Notes: generated from the letters alone by a model not told the origin. DNA of 64,000 nucleotides from Methylobacterium mesophilicum SR1.6/6 (GCF_000364445.2 NZ_CP043538.1:2735612-2799611), one strand, 5' to 3'; positions 37,465 to 49,178 are shown, counted from the first letter of the stretch. Numbers and translations are program-made.

Positions 37465-38234
37465 CCTGGGTGACCCGCACTGCCCTGGCGGCCGGGCTCG
37501 GCTTCCTCTACGCGCCGATCCTCGTTCTGATCGCCTACTCGTTCAACGCGTCGCCCCTTGTGACGGTCTGGGGCGGGATCTCGACACGGTGGTACGAGGC
37601 GCTCTTCTCGGACGCGCCCCTGCTGGCCGCTGCCTGGGTGTCGCTCAAGGTGGCGGTTCTCTCGAGCCTCGTCGCCACAGTCCTCGGCACGGCGGCGGCG
37701 CTGGTGCTGGAGCGCCACGGTCGGTTTCGCGGGCGCGCGCTGTTCACCGGGCTCGTCCTCGGGCCGATGGTGATGCCGGAGGTGATGATCGGCCTCTCGC
37801 TCCTCCTGATGTTCATCGGCATCGGCTTCGATCGCGGCCTCGCCACGATCGTCATCGCGCACGCCACCTTCTGCACCGGCTTCGTCGCCGTCGTCGTCGC
37901 GGCGCGCCTGCGCGGCCTGGATCGCTCCCTGGAGGAGGCAGCGGCGGATCTCGGCGCGACGCCGTGGCGCGTGCTCACCACCGTGACCCTGCCGCTGCTG
38001 GCACCGGCGGTCGTAGCCGGCGCGCTCCTCGCCTTCAGCCTGTCGCTCGACGATCTGGTCATCGCGAGTTTCGTCTCGGGTCCGGGCTCGACCACCCTTC
38101 CGATGCGCCTCTACAGTCAGGTCCGTCTCGGCGTGAACCCCGAGATCAATGCCGCCTCGACGCTGCTGGTCGGGTTCGTCAGCGCGGCCGTGCTGCTGGC
38201 GTCCTGGCTGACAGCCCGGCGCGGCCCGGCTTGA
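37461..38234 (+). CDS. ABC transporter permease, PotC/PotI-like
   Basis: 257 residues, six membrane segments. The EAA loop is LEEAAADLGATPWRVLTTVTLPLLAP and the N-terminus FLYAPILVLIAYSFNAS is typical of PotC. The pair of permeases plus PotA-like ATPase make a polyamine-type importer. No periplasmic binding protein gene follows; the next gene is on the other strand, so the binding protein must be elsewhere or the substrate is delivered differently. Confidence 0.9.
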   Translation: MTWVTRTALAAGLGFLYAPILVLIAYSFNASPLVTVWGGISTRWYEALFSDAPLLAAAWVSLKVAVLSSLVATVLGTAAALVLERHGRFRGRALFTGLVLGPMVMPEVMIGLSLLLMFIGIGFDRGLATIVIAHATFCTGFVAVVVAARLRGLDRSLEEAAADLGATPWRVLTTVTLPLLAPAVVAGALLAFSLSLDDLVIASFVSGPGSTTLPMRLYSQVRLGVNPEINAASTLLVGFVSAAVLLASWLTARRGPA

Positions 38235-38240
38235 AGCAGC

Positions 38241-39704
38241 TCATTCCGCGGCCTGGGTTCGGGCCGCCGCGTCCCTTCGATACAGCTGCGCCGCCGCGGC
38301 CGTGACCACGATGTTCACCACCAGAGCCGCGACGCCGACGTTGACGTCCTGCAGGGGCCCGAGGGACTGGAAGGCCGTGAGGCTGAACCCGCTCAGCACC
38401 GTCGCCGCCACGGTGGCGACGCCCGCCACGATGCCGGCCATCGCGGCGCGCCAGTCGAGCGGATTGCGCCGCAGCAGGCTGGTGATGAAGCAGGGAAACA
38501 GCTGGGTGACGAAGTTGTAGCCCATGAGCAGCAACTGGACGATGGTGTCGCCGCCCGACAGCGTGAAGCCGACGCAGACCAGAGCCAGGACCGGGACGAG
38601 GATCTTGCACAGCCGCGCCGTCGCGGCGTCGTCCATGCCCGGCCGCAGCGGCCGGACGAGGTTGTTGGCCACCAGCGTCGCGCCAGCGATCAGGATCATC
38701 GAGCCCGGCACCAGGGCGGTGAGAACGCCGGTGGCACCGATGATCCCGATGAACCACGGTGGGAAGCTTTGCAGCGACAGCTTGAACAGCGACAGGTCGA
38801 CGTCGGGGCCCGTGAGACCCGGGACCTGCAGCACGGCGGTGAAGCCGATCATGAAGACGAACAGGTTGATCAACTGGTAGATCGGCAGGATGACGGCGTT
38901 GCGCCGGAAGGCGCTCGGCTCCCGCGCCGTGTAGAGGGATGCGAAGGTGTGCGGCCACATGTAGCCGCCCAGCGCCGTGAGCAGGACCGTGGTCGAGAAC
39001 CAGGTCGTGCTCTGCCCGTGTTCCGGCAGGGCCAGGAAGCCCGGCTTCGCGGACTCGATGGCGCGGAAGAGACCCTCGTAGCTGCCGTAATAGTGCAGGG
39101 GCAGGTAGATTCCGAGGAAGATCACCAGAGCGAGGATGCTGGTGTCCTTGATCACCGCGGTCCAGGCCGAGCCGTGGACGCCGGACACGATCACGTAGGC
39201 GGTGAGCGCCGCCGCGCCGATCCAAACCGCCGCCGTCGACGAGATCGCTCCGTAGGAGGTCGTGGAGACGATGATCCCGAGCCCCTTGAACTGGAGCACG
39301 AGGTAGGGGACCAGCGCCACGATCCCGACGAGCGCCACGAGGATGCCGAGCCCCCGGCTCTGGTACTTGCGCGCGAAGAAGTCGGGCTGCGTGTAGAGCC
39401 CGTGCCGCTTCGCGTAGGCCCAGACCGGCGGCAGCAGCCAGTAGGAGGTGACGTAGGCCAACGTCAGGTAGCACAGGATGTAGTAGGCGGGCCCGCCCTT
39501 GCCGTAGGCGATCCCCGATCCGCCGAGGAACGTGAAGGTCGTGTAGATCTCACCGGCCATCAGCAGGAAGACCAGGGCCGTGCCGAAGCCGCGGCCGCCG
39601 ACGGTCCACTGCTCCAGGCCCATCTCGCGGCCGTGGCGGGCATAGAGGCCGAGGCCGATGGCCAGGGCGAAGCCGGCCGCGACGATGACGAGCGCGATGC
39701 TCAT
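38241..39704 (-). CDS. Sodium:solute symporter (SSS family)
   Basis: 487 residues with about 13 membrane segments. WTVGGRGFGTALVFLLMAGEIYTTFTFLGGSGIAYGKG is the sodium-symporter N-terminus, and GGYMWPHTFASLYTARE and LTALVPGSMILIAGATLVANNL are family core segments. Similarity is to monocarboxylate/organic acid permeases of the MctP type. It is preceded by a DUF3311 gene overlapping by four bases, an arrangement frequent for this symporter subgroup. The start is at the ATG at 39704. Confidence 0.9.
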   Translation of the reverse strand: MSIALVIVAAGFALAIGLGLYARHGREMGLEQWTVGGRGFGTALVFLLMAGEIYTTFTFLGGSGIAYGKGGPAYYILCYLTLAYVTSYWLLPPVWAYAKRHGLYTQPDFFARKYQSRGLGILVALVGIVALVPYLVLQFKGLGIIVSTTSYGAISSTAAVWIGAAALTAYVIVSGVHGSAWTAVIKDTSILALVIFLGIYLPLHYYGSYEGLFRAIESAKPGFLALPEHGQSTTWFSTTVLLTALGGYMWPHTFASLYTAREPSAFRRNAVILPIYQLINLFVFMIGFTAVLQVPGLTGPDVDLSLFKLSLQSFPPWFIGIIGATGVLTALVPGSMILIAGATLVANNLVRPLRPGMDDAATARLCKILVPVLALVCVGFTLSGGDTIVQLLLMGYNFVTQLFPCFITSLLRRNPLDWRAAMAGIVAGVATVAATVLSGFSLTAFQSLGPLQDVNVGVAALVVNIVVTAAAAQLYRRDAAARTQAAE

Positions 39705-39904
39705 CGCGGATCCTCCGGCGCGCGCCGCTCGGGATCGGTCAGGTAGATGATGCCCATCACTGCCGAAGTTCCGATGACGCAGAAAACCAGCCATACCAGG
39801 AGCAGCGGCAGTCCCAGGACGAATGGTTCGACCCGGTTCAGGAAGTACGGGCCGATCAGGATGCCGAAGAAGGGCAGGGTGGCGAGCCACCGCAGATGTC
39901 GCAT
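39701..39904 (-). CDS. DUF3311 small membrane protein
   Basis: 67 residues with two hydrophobic helices (about 8-24 and 32-55) and the YFLNRVEPFVLGLPLLLVWLV core of DUF3311. It overlaps the symporter start by four bases and is translated with it; such small proteins are commonly the partners of SSS symporters, comparable to YjcH with ActP, though of a different family. Confidence 0.88.
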   Translation of the reverse strand: MRHLRWLATLPFFGILIGPYFLNRVEPFVLGLPLLLVWLVFCVIGTSAVMGIIYLTDPERRAPEDPR

Positions 39905-40102
39905 GAGCGATACTGGTCAAAAGCCACCAATACCGCGGGTTGGATCAGTCGTTCACGGCTGTCAATCCAGCATCCCGTTACGGACCCGGCCATTGGTCAT
40001 CTGAGCGGGCTGTGCGCTGGCGCACGCAGTCAAGCTTGGGGCGAACATATCCTCGTGAGGCAGTCGCCCTCCGTCCGGGCGGACGCATGAGGGACATGCC
40101 CC

Positions 40103-40327
40103 GTGACACGCACTCTGACCATTGCGGCTCTGGCCGCGCTCCTCGTCGCCCCGGCGGCACAGGCGCGCGGGATCCGGGCACACGCCAAGGCGCCGCCGAA
40201 CGCCGCGATCAAGACGCGCCAAGTCGCCATGGACGATTTCAGCGCGCGGATGAGCCGCCTCGACCGGTTGATGGGCGTTCCGTCGGCCACCGGCGCGCGG
40301 TCGCGGTCCGCCGAGGCCGGGCGCTGA
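40103..40327 (+). CDS. Small secreted protein of unknown function
   Basis: 74 residues beginning with GTG. The first 23 residues look like a signal peptide (MTRTLTIAALAALLVAPAAQARG), with cleavage after AQA. The rest is basic and has no recognised motif. GAGGGAC about nine bases ahead supports the start. It is alone between the divergent DUF3311 gene and the convergent ureG. Coding status rests mainly on the signal peptide. Confidence 0.5.
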   Translation: MTRTLTIAALAALLVAPAAQARGIRAHAKAPPNAAIKTRQVAMDDFSARMSRLDRLMGVPSATGARSRSAEAGR

Positions 40328-40348
40328 GGCGCATCTCAGGCGGCCGGA

Positions 40349-40966
40349 TCAGCGGCCGAGGCCGCCGGCCTCTTCGACGAAGCGCGCGACTTCGTCCGCG
40401 CCGGCGCCGTCGCGCAGGGACGCGAAGACGTAGGGGCGTGCCCCCCGCATCCGGCGCGTGTCCGCTTCCATCACCGACAGGTCGGCGCCGACGAGCGGCG
40501 CGAGGTCAGTCTTGTTGACGATCAGCAGATCGGACCGGGTGATGCCGGGGCCGCCCTTGCGCGGGATCTTCTCCCCGCCTGCCACGTCGATGACGTAGAG
40601 GGTGATGTCGGCGAGTTCCGGCGAGAACGTCGCCGCCAGGTTGTCACCGCCGGATTCGATCAGCACGAGGTCGAGCCGGGGGAAGCGGCGGTTCATCTCG
40701 GCGACGGCGGCGAGGTTGATCGAGGCATCCTCGCGGATTGCAGTGTGCGGACAACCGCCGGTCTCGACGCCCAGGATGCGCTCCTCCGGCAGCGCGCCCG
40801 CCACGGTCAGGATGCGGGCGTCCTCCTTGGTGTAGATGTCGTTCGTGATCGCGCAGATCTCGTAGCGGTCGCGGAAGCGCTTGCAGAGCTGCTCCATCAG
40901 GGCGGTCTTGCCGGATCCGACGGGGCCGCCGATGCCGACGCGGAGGGGGCCGTTCGTGGGGGTCAT
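40349..40966 (-). CDS. ureG: Urease accessory GTPase UreG
   Basis: 205 residues. P-loop GGPVGSGKT at 13-21, [10 protein letters not shown], the nickel-binding [15 protein letters not shown] with the invariant Cys-Pro-His, and the GTP specificity motif VNKTDLA. It hydrolyses GTP while delivering nickel with UreF and UreD into apo-urease. It is the last gene of the cluster, nine bases after ureF. Confidence 0.97.
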   Translation of the reverse strand: MTPTNGPLRVGIGGPVGSGKTALMEQLCKRFRDRYEICAITNDIYTKEDARILTVAGALPEERILGVETGGCPHTAIREDASINLAAVAEMNRRFPRLDLVLIESGGDNLAATFSPELADITLYVIDVAGGEKIPRKGGPGITRSDLLIVNKTDLAPLVGADLSVMEADTRRMRGARPYVFASLRDGAGADEVARFVEEAGGLGR

Positions 40967-40975
40967 GCTGCGCGC

Positions 40976-41665
40976 TCAGGATCGGAAGATGCGGGAATAC
41001 TGGGTCTCGTGCCGGAAGGAACCGAGGTCCAGGCGAAACGTGGCGGCACCGAGGGCGTCGAGCTCCGCGCACCCGGCTTCTGCGGCGATGCGGGCGATGC
41101 GCGGGACGAGGGCGGCGACCACCCGCGTGCCCGCCGCCTGACCCACGGGCGCTGCCCGGAGGGCCGCCGAGACGAGGTTCTGAACGAAGGCGAGCCCGTA
41201 GGCCGACAGGGCGCCCGGTCGCTCCATGTCGTGCGCGCCCGCTGCAATCCCCACGGCCACCGGATAGGCGATCGGGCCCGATACAGAGGCCGCGAGCCGG
41301 TTGAGCCGTGCGCACGGCCACGCACCGAGGGTGGCGTCGAGGAAGCTGCGGCCTTGCTGGCTGGTCTCCAGATGCAACTCGCGCGATGGCGCCAGGGCCA
41401 GGGCGAGCGCGTTGAGATCGGCGAGGGCCGGCCCATCGTCCGCCTGCGCGAGCCGGTGGGCCTGCGCGGCGAGGATCAGGTCGTTGCGCAGGGCGCCGTG
41501 GGTGCAGACGTCTTCCAGCCAGCCCATGAGGCTCGCCTCGTCACGCACGTCGCCCGCTTCGACCGCCCATTCCAGTCCGTGCGAGTAGGCATAGGCACCC
41601 ACCGGATAGCCGGGTGACAGCCACGCCATCAGGCGAAGCGCGTCGAGCGTCTCAGCCGGCGGCAT
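40976..41665 (-). CDS. ureF: Urease accessory protein UreF
   Basis: 229 residues, all-helical. [27 protein letters not shown] is the UreF N-terminal signature, and the C-terminus [13 protein letters not shown] is the conserved tail that contacts UreG. It acts as gate for UreG in nickel insertion. It overlaps ureE by 14 bases. Confidence 0.95.
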   Translation of the reverse strand: MPPAETLDALRLMAWLSPGYPVGAYAYSHGLEWAVEAGDVRDEASLMGWLEDVCTHGALRNDLILAAQAHRLAQADDGPALADLNALALALAPSRELHLETSQQGRSFLDATLGAWPCARLNRLAASVSGPIAYPVAVGIAAGAHDMERPGALSAYGLAFVQNLVSAALRAAPVGQAAGTRVVAALVPRIARIAAEAGCAELDALGAATFRLDLGSFRHETQYSRIFRS

Positions 41666-42149
41666 GGTGATGAGGGTGGTGGCCGCCGTGCGGATGATCG
41701 TGATCGTGCGCGTGGCCCCCGGAATAGGCGCCGCCCTCCGGCCGAAACGGCCGCTCCACCGTCGCCACGCTTCCGCCGAGCCCCTGAACCATCTCGGCGA
41801 GCACGTGGTCGTAGGCGATCCACACCGCGTCCCCGCCGATCTCGGCCGGGATGTGCCGATTGCCGATATGCCAGATCAGGCGCTTGAGCGCGTGGTCGCT
41901 CGGTGCGCGGATCTCCAGAAGCCGCTCCGGCGCCGCCTCGACCCAGACGAGGCGGCCATCCTGGAGGACCAGGGCGTCGCCGTCTTCCAGCACGGTCGGT
42001 TCCGCGAGGTCGAGCAGGAAACCCAAGCCGCCGGCACCGCGCATGGCGACGCGGCGGCGATGGCGGTCACCGTGGTCGAGGACGACCCTGTCGACGATCT
42101 CGCCGCCCGACAGGGTCTCGCGGCGAAGGATGCGGGTGGCGCGGATCAT
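41652..42149 (-). CDS. ureE: Urease accessory nickel chaperone UreE
   Basis: 165 residues. The N-terminal domain ([32 protein letters not shown]) and the metal-binding domain ([27 protein letters not shown]) are standard. The C-terminus is a histidine-rich tail ([19 protein letters not shown]) that can bind several nickel ions. I set the start at the ATG at 42149, 13 bases after the ureC stop. Confidence 0.95.
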   Translation of the reverse strand: MIRATRILRRETLSGGEIVDRVVLDHGDRHRRRVAMRGAGGLGFLLDLAEPTVLEDGDALVLQDGRLVWVEAAPERLLEIRAPSDHALKRLIWHIGNRHIPAEIGGDAVWIAYDHVLAEMVQGLGGSVATVERPFRPEGGAYSGGHAHDHDHPHGGHHPHHHAAG

Positions 42150-42162
42150 GTGCGCATTTCGC

Positions 42163-43890
<1,728 letters not shown>

Positions 43891-43892
43891 GG

Positions 43893-44513
43893 TCAAAGCT
43901 TGCCCATCACGTCACCCCGGAAGCCGTAGACTGTGCGGCCGCCCGAGAGCGGCACAAGCGCGACCTCCCGCGTCGAGCCAGGCTCGAAGCGCACCGCGGT
44001 GCCGGGCGCGATGTCGAGGCGCTTGCCGCGGGCCTGCTCGCGGGCGAACACCAAGCCCGGATTGACCTCGTAGAAGTGGTAGTGCGAGCCGACCTGGATC
44101 GGCCGGTCGCCCGTGTTGGCGACTTCGATGACGGTGCGCTCCGCATCCGCGTTGAAGACGATCTCGCCGGGCAGCGTCGTTACCGCCCCCGGAATTTCGG
44201 CAGAGGCCGCGCCGCGGATCGGATGATGCACGGTCACGAGCTTCGTGCCGTCCGGAAACGTAGCCTCGACCTGGATGTCGTGGATCATCTCGGCCACCCC
44301 GTCCATCACCTGCTCGGCGGTGAGCACGGTGCCGCCGGCCTGCATCAGCTCGGCGACGGTGCGCCCGTCCCGGGCGCCCTCGACCACGAAATCGGTGATC
44401 AGCGCCACCGCCTCCGGATGGTTGAGCTTCACGCCCCGCGCGAGGCGGTTGCGCGCCACCTGCGCGGCCATGGCGATCAGCAGCTTGTCCTTCTCACGGG
44501 GCGTCAGCAGCAC
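43893..44513 (-). CDS. ureAB: Fused urease gamma-beta subunit UreAB
   Basis: 206 residues joining two subunits that are usually separate. Residues 1 to about 98 are UreA ([63 protein letters not shown]). From about 103 on is UreB ([66 protein letters not shown]). There is no stop or start at the junction. I prefer the GTG at 44513, with GAGG six bases upstream, giving the normal UreA N-terminus; an ATG at 44552 adds 13 alanine-rich residues. Fusions of this kind are known from other bacteria such as Helicobacter. Confidence 0.95.
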   Translation of the reverse strand: MLLTPREKDKLLIAMAAQVARNRLARGVKLNHPEAVALITDFVVEGARDGRTVAELMQAGGTVLTAEQVMDGVAEMIHDIQVEATFPDGTKLVTVHHPIRGAASAEIPGAVTTLPGEIVFNADAERTVIEVANTGDRPIQVGSHYHFYEVNPGLVFAREQARGKRLDIAPGTAVRFEPGSTREVALVPLSGGRTVYGFRGDVMGKL

Positions 44514-44587
44514 GGCAAACCTCGTCGTTGCGGCCGCGGCAGCAAGGATCATGCGCGCGGCACGGTCAAGGATGCGCGCGCACCGAT

Positions 44588-45601
44588 CTAGCGCTCCATC
44601 CCGGCGAACCCGGCGAACAGCTCGGGCATGGGCGCGCCCTTGAGCGTCGCCGGCAGGTCCCGGGGATGGATGAAGGCGTCGCGGAACCAGGGATAGCGCG
44701 CCGGATCGAAGCTGGCGCGGATCCAGTCGATCGCCCGACGCACGCGGTCGATCCGCTCGGCATCGGGGTGATAGGTCAGCCAGATGTCGAGGCCAACCTG
44801 GACGAGGCCGTCCAGCGGGACCAGCCGGGCGCCGATCGCCGCCGCGTAAGTGGGCAGCCAGCCGATTCCGGCGCCGTTCGCCACCGCCCAATAATGGGCG
44901 CTGCTCACGTTGGTCTTGAGCGTGACGTAGCCGGATTGCGGCATGCCCGGCGTGTGCCGGTCGTACTCCGCCATGCTGACGGTCTGGCTCGACACCTGAA
45001 GGACGATCCGGTGCCGGGCCGCGTCCTCGACGCCCGCCGGAACGCCGTAGATGTCCAGATAGCTGCGGGCCGCGAAGGCCATGGCGTGCAGGCGGCCGAG
45101 CTTGACCACCTTCAGATCGGGATTGACCGGCCTCACCAGCTGAACGGCCACGTCGGCCTCGAGGCGGGCGACATCGGCCGGGTCCATCGTGCAGCGCAGA
45201 TCGACCACGAGCCTCGGGTTCGAGCGCTGGAACTCGACGAGGCGCGGCGCGAGCCAGAACGTCCCGAGACCCTCGGTGACGGCGATCCGCACCTCGCCGG
45301 CCGGCGTGGCCGAGGCGGCGTCCCGGGCGCGCAGGACCGAGTAGGCGGCGCTCTCCATGGAACGCGTCGCGGCCAGTATTGTCTCGCCCTCGGCCGTGAG
45401 ACGGATTCCGGCGGCGTGGCGGGTCAGCAGAGTCACGCCGAGCTGCGCCTCCAGGTCGTCGATCCGCCGACGCAGGGTGTTGATGGAGAGCCCGACGGCG
45501 GCGGCGGCGGCCCGGAAGCTTCCGCGCCGATCCAGCTCCAGGAACAGGCGCAGGTCCTGCCAGTCCGGCATTCCGGCCTCGAAGACCGACGCGTGTTCCA
45601 T
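44588..45601 (-). CDS. LysR family regulator upstream of urease genes
   Basis: 337 residues. The helix-turn-helix [42 protein letters not shown] is followed by a LysR effector domain. GGGAG eight bases ahead supports the ATG at 45601. The gene runs in the same direction as ureAB, which begins 74 bases after its stop, so it may be co-transcribed or simply adjacent. LysR genes usually face their target, and the target here could instead be the divergent GNAT operon 95 bases away. Confidence 0.9.
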   Translation of the reverse strand: MEHASVFEAGMPDWQDLRLFLELDRRGSFRAAAAAVGLSINTLRRRIDDLEAQLGVTLLTRHAAGIRLTAEGETILAATRSMESAAYSVLRARDAASATPAGEVRIAVTEGLGTFWLAPRLVEFQRSNPRLVVDLRCTMDPADVARLEADVAVQLVRPVNPDLKVVKLGRLHAMAFAARSYLDIYGVPAGVEDAARHRIVLQVSSQTVSMAEYDRHTPGMPQSGYVTLKTNVSSAHYWAVANGAGIGWLPTYAAAIGARLVPLDGLVQVGLDIWLTYHPDAERIDRVRRAIDWIRASFDPARYPWFRDAFIHPRDLPATLKGAPMPELFAGFAGMER

Positions 45602-45696
45602 CTGTGAGACTCCCATACTTCAAGTTTTGCACAGACGCAGGTCTTCGGCCATGCGAAGCCTGGGGCTGTTCGCAATCATCTGCGGAAGCCGACGCG

Positions 45697-46941
45697 ATGA
45701 CGGTCCACGTATCCCCGCCCGATCACCCGCCCCATCTGCACGGGGCGCCGGAGGCGCGGCACGACATCATCGACCTGAGATCGGCGCGCCTCGCCCGTCA
45801 TCTGGTGCTGTTCACCCCGACCCAGAGGGATCTGGAGCGGCTCCTCGACGAGACGCGGGCCGCCCTGCCGGGCGTGGCCGACATCGCCGTGGTCCGCCGC
45901 GTGATGACGGCCAACCCCGACACCGTCCTGGCGATCGCCCGGCGCGACGCCTACGACGCGCTCGCCCCCCGCGGCGAGGGCCTGACCGCGATCCTGCCCC
46001 TCAACGAGGCCGGGATGACGGCGCTGCTGAACGGTACCTTCGACGCGAGCGATCCGGACACGGACTTCATCGCCCGGCAGCATGAGCGCCCGGCCGGAAT
46101 CTACCTGTGGGTTATTCACGCCCGCAGACGGCTCGCGGCCGCCGTCGCCCTGATGCTGCAGCGGATCTCGACGCCGCTCTGCCGCGACGTCGATCTCTTC
46201 GCCAGTGCGGCCACCGCCGAGGGCGCCGACTACCTGGAGGGAATCGGCTTCACGCAGGGCGCCGCGTGGCGGGGCCTGCGCGCCCCGGGGCTGCACATGT
46301 TCCACCGCTCGGAGGCCGCCGAGCGCCTCCCGCTCTATGACAGTCACCGGCCCGGGGCCACCGGCCTCAGCGTTGCCGTCGCCCGGACGTTCGAGGATCT
46401 GTCGCGGGTCATCGCGCTCCGCGCCGCCGTGTACATGGCCGAGCAGGCCTGCCCCTACGAGGAAGAGTTCGACGGCAACGATCTCTCGGCCACGCACCTG
46501 ATCGGCTATGTCGGCGACGAGCCGGCTGGCTGCCTGCGCATCCGTTTCTTCGCCGATTTCGCCAAAATCGAGCGTCTCGCGGTGCGGGCCGAGCATCGCA
46601 ATACCCGCATGGCGTTCGCTCTGGTCCGCGCCGGCATCGAGCTCGCCCGCGTGAAGGGCTACCGCCGCCTGTACGGCCACGCGCAGAAGCGGCTCGTCAG
46701 CTTCTGGAGCCGCTTCGGCTTCCGCGTCTTCGATGGCGCGCAGGAACTCGTCTTCTCGGATTTCGACTACATCGAGATGCTGCTGGAGGCCGAGCCGCAT
46801 CCGCAGGCCATCGGCATCGGCGTCGATCCTTACGTGATCATCCGGCCGGAGGGCCGCTGGCACCGCGCCGGAGCCCTCGACCGGTCCCGCGCGCGGGCGG
46901 TCACGCGCCCCTCCATCGACCGGAAGGCGGCGGCGCGATGA
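45697..46941 (+). CDS. GNAT acyltransferase, probably two-domain
   Basis: 414 residues. The C-terminal half (about 225-370) is a clear GNAT domain: [101 protein letters not shown], with the acetyl-CoA loop region after strand 4. The N-terminal 200 residues look like a second, degenerate GNAT-like domain. The substrate is not known. The stop overlaps the next gene (ATGA). It is divergent from the LysR gene. Confidence 0.75.
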   Translation: MTVHVSPPDHPPHLHGAPEARHDIIDLRSARLARHLVLFTPTQRDLERLLDETRAALPGVADIAVVRRVMTANPDTVLAIARRDAYDALAPRGEGLTAILPLNEAGMTALLNGTFDASDPDTDFIARQHERPAGIYLWVIHARRRLAAAVALMLQRISTPLCRDVDLFASAATAEGADYLEGIGFTQGAAWRGLRAPGLHMFHRSEAAERLPLYDSHRPGATGLSVAVARTFEDLSRVIALRAAVYMAEQACPYEEEFDGNDLSATHLIGYVGDEPAGCLRIRFFADFAKIERLAVRAEHRNTRMAFALVRAGIELARVKGYRRLYGHAQKRLVSFWSRFGFRVFDGAQELVFSDFDYIEMLLEAEPHPQAIGIGVDPYVIIRPEGRWHRAGALDRSRARAVTRPSIDRKAAAR

Positions 46942-47552
46942 TCCGGACCTTCAATCCGGCGCTCTACCGGCGGCCGCGGAGCGTGCCGGTGCTGGTCCTC
47001 GTGGACATGCAGCAGGAATACGAGGTCGCGGGCCGGCCGCTCGCTCTGCCGGGCATCGCGCCCGCCCTCGACAAGTGCCGGCGTGCCCTCAGCCACGCCC
47101 GGGCGACCGGCATCCAGGTCGCATATGTGCGCTGGATCGGCGCGCCGCTGTTCCAGGCCGGCACCCGGTTCGCCCGCTGGATCGAGGGTTTCGAGCCGCA
47201 CGGCTGCGACATGATCTTCGACCGGGACCGGCCGTCCTGCTACGCGAGTCCCGCCTTCGCCGACGCCATGGAGCGCGGCTCTCCGCCGCTGGTGATCGCG
47301 GGTTTCGCCGGGGAGGCGGCCTGCCTGGCCACGGCGGTCGACGGGTTCCATCGCGGCCAGGAGGTGACGTTCCTCTCCGACGCCTCGGCGAGCCACGACC
47401 TCGAAGGCATCGCCGCCAGCGACATTCACCGCACGGTGAGCGCCGTGATGCGCGTCTTCGGGGACGTCATGGACACGGAGACGTGGATCTCCGGCTCCAC
47501 ACCTTTCAGGCCGGCACCGGTCGCATCGAACCAGACGCACGCGAATGACTGA
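46938..47552 (+). CDS. Isochorismatase-family cysteine hydrolase
   Basis: 204 residues. VLVLVDMQQEY places catalytic Asp23, and GFAGEAACLATAVD places nucleophile Cys129 of the amidohydrolase-type isochorismatase fold. The usual catalytic Lys, in a K-x-R-x-S-A-F setting, appears here as Arg in DRDRPSCYASPAF, which is unusual. Relatives include nicotinamidase, isochorismatase and N-carbamoyl hydrolases. It is translationally coupled with the GNAT gene and overlaps the next small gene by eight bases, so the two enzymes probably act on one metabolite. Confidence 0.82.
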   Translation: MIRTFNPALYRRPRSVPVLVLVDMQQEYEVAGRPLALPGIAPALDKCRRALSHARATGIQVAYVRWIGAPLFQAGTRFARWIEGFEPHGCDMIFDRDRPSCYASPAFADAMERGSPPLVIAGFAGEAACLATAVDGFHRGQEVTFLSDASASHDLEGIAASDIHRTVSAVMRVFGDVMDTETWISGSTPFRPAPVASNQTHAND

Positions 47553-47745
47553 CCGAGGCCAACACGACCGGCCGGCCATCGAAGATGAGGTGCTCCAGCG
47601 CCTCGGTCGCCACGCGATCGCCCTGCTCCAAGCGGCGCGGGATGCGGGTGATCCGGCGTTGATCGCGCAGGCGGAGGCCATGGCGATGGCGGTCGGCTAC
47701 ACGCTGGCGGCGCAACTGCCGTTGGCCGGCAGCGCCGCGGACTGA
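47545..47745 (+). CDS. Small hypothetical protein at the end of the GNAT operon
   Basis: 66 residues, acidic to neutral, mostly helical by composition (IEDEVLQRLGRHAIALLQAARDAG, LIAQAEAMAMAVGYTLAAQL). No family recognised. It starts eight bases inside the isochorismatase gene, which favours a real coupled gene. Confidence 0.6.
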   Translation: MTDRGQHDRPAIEDEVLQRLGRHAIALLQAARDAGDPALIAQAEAMAMAVGYTLAAQLPLAGSAAD

Positions 47746-48000
47746 TCAGCCGCCCTCGTCGTCGCCGCCGATCAGGCGCATGGCGCGCAGGCGCGCCGTG
47801 CGCTCGTCGCGGGCACGGCGGTCCGCCTCGAGGGCCGACCAGAGCGCCAGCAACTCGCCCCGCAGGTGCAAGTCGTCTGTCTCCGCGACGTCACGCAGAG
47901 ATTCGCCGTGTTCGAAGGCGTCCATATTCGGGATCCCGCGCCCTGAGCTGCGGTCCGCTAACAGCACATCCCCGATCCGGTCCAGCCCGAGACTGAACAT
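47746..48000 (-). CDS. Small hypothetical protein
   Basis: 84 residues from an ATG at 48000: MFSLGLDRIGDVLLADR, then a charged helical C-terminus (ELLALWSALEADRRARDERTARLRAMRLIGG). No family recognised. The frame is open further upstream, but that part looks like decayed transposase DNA. Coding status is uncertain; its end touches the small gene of the GNAT operon. Confidence 0.45.
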   Translation of the reverse strand: MFSLGLDRIGDVLLADRSSGRGIPNMDAFEHGESLRDVAETDDLHLRGELLALWSALEADRRARDERTARLRAMRLIGGDDEGG

Positions 48001-48019
48001 CTCGAACGGATCGTCACGC

Positions 48020-48545
48020 CGCGACCGCACGGAATGGGTCAGACGGCCGTGCGGCGCCCGCCTGACCTCGATCGCGACCTCTCGCCTGTCTGTCCCGGCC
48101 CCATCGCCTTGGCGAGGGCGGCGCGCTGCTCGGCGTGGCGGGGGCGACCGATAAGTCGTCGACCGGCAGGCCATGGCGCCTACGGTAGCGCTTCGGGTCG
48201 AGGCAAGGGCCGGTCAGGTGGCGCTCAGGCCTCTTGCGGGTCTTGCCGTCGATGACGCCGACGATGCCGGCGGGCTGGAGCGACTTGTGGAACTGGGCGC
48301 TCGACGGTTGCTCGGCCCGAGCAGTGCCCCACCGTTTCGTCAGGTCTCGTGCGAGACGCACGAGCGCGGCGTGCAGGCGCCCCATGACATCCGAGAGCTT
48401 TGGCGCCGGAACCCAGTGGTTGAAGAATTCGGCCGCGGCGACCCCGTCCGCGAGCAGCCGACACTCCAGGTGCACCGATCCAGCACTGGCGGCATTCCGC
48501 GTCGTGGACTTCCTCAGGTATCTCCAGAACAATATTCCTCAACTG
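48020..48545 (-). pseudogene. Probable remnant of an IS5-family transposase
   Basis: One reading frame keeps fragments in transposase order: ECRLLADGVAAAEFFNHW (compare C-x-WRLLP...YYYFRRW), GRLHAALVRLARDL (compare RIHDALR), SSAQFHKSLQ (compare SAAIIDSQSVK) and IDGKTRKRPERHL (compare GKKVKGRKRHL). The DDE aspartates are not intact and the frame has no start or finish of normal form. I infer a heavily decayed copy of the IS5/IS1031-type group, different from the intact element at 27.1 kb. Confidence 0.45.
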
Positions 48546-48721
48546 AGTTCGGGTTGAGAATTGAAGTGAATCGAAGTTGATTGGCAGAAGCAGGCGTCAT
48601 GCACGCCGTTAAGCTTCGAGAAACTCAGAAACATCCCGGATACCGAGCCGTGCCAAGCTGCCGAAGCGGCTCGGGTGCCGAGGCGGCGCGTCATTCCAAG
48701 CGCCGGCCCGGTCGGGCGGCG

Positions 48722-48949
48722 TCAGCCCTGTGACCCCGTCAGTTTGGCGATGATGGACTCGACGACTTCGATCTGCTGCTGCACGGCCAAAATCCGGGGC
48801 CCGGCCTCCGAGCCGTCTCCCATGACGAACGTGCCCTTCTGCCGCCGCGTCTCGCGCAGCTTGCGCACCGAGGCGACGATGATCTGCCGTTCCTCGATGA
48901 GGGCAGCGCGCAGTTCGTTCAGTCCGTCGATTTCCAGCGTCGGGGCCAT
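48722..48949 (-). CDS. Small hypothetical protein, coiled-coil
   Basis: 75 residues from the ATG at 48949 (an ATG at 48973 adds eight). LEIDGLNELRAALIEERQIIVASVRKLRETRR and ILAVQQQIEVVESIIAKLTG suggest a helical hairpin. No family recognised, but the composition and regular heptads look coding. Confidence 0.5.
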   Translation of the reverse strand: MAPTLEIDGLNELRAALIEERQIIVASVRKLRETRRQKGTFVMGDGSEAGPRILAVQQQIEVVESIIAKLTGSQG

Positions 48950-49178
48950 GCGCCGTCCAGGTCTCAGATCCATCCCGCGTCCGACACGGCGCGGGGCCGT
49001 CGGCCGTTCACAATCGCGCGGACGCTATCCCGCAACGGTCGCGGTTGCACGCCCCGCATCGGCGCCTCGCCACCGAAGCGACCGGTCGGATCAGTGTCGG
49101 TCCCGATGATTGTATGCTAATGAATGCAAAATTATCCTGGATCGCGAAGCGGCCGGTTACGGGGGCGGAATCAGGCGC

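Noticed and set aside
48014..48532. Intact protein-coding gene of 172 codons on the minus strand
   Set aside because: The pieces that can be recognised look like a mutated transposase, and the frame's two ends have no family sequence.
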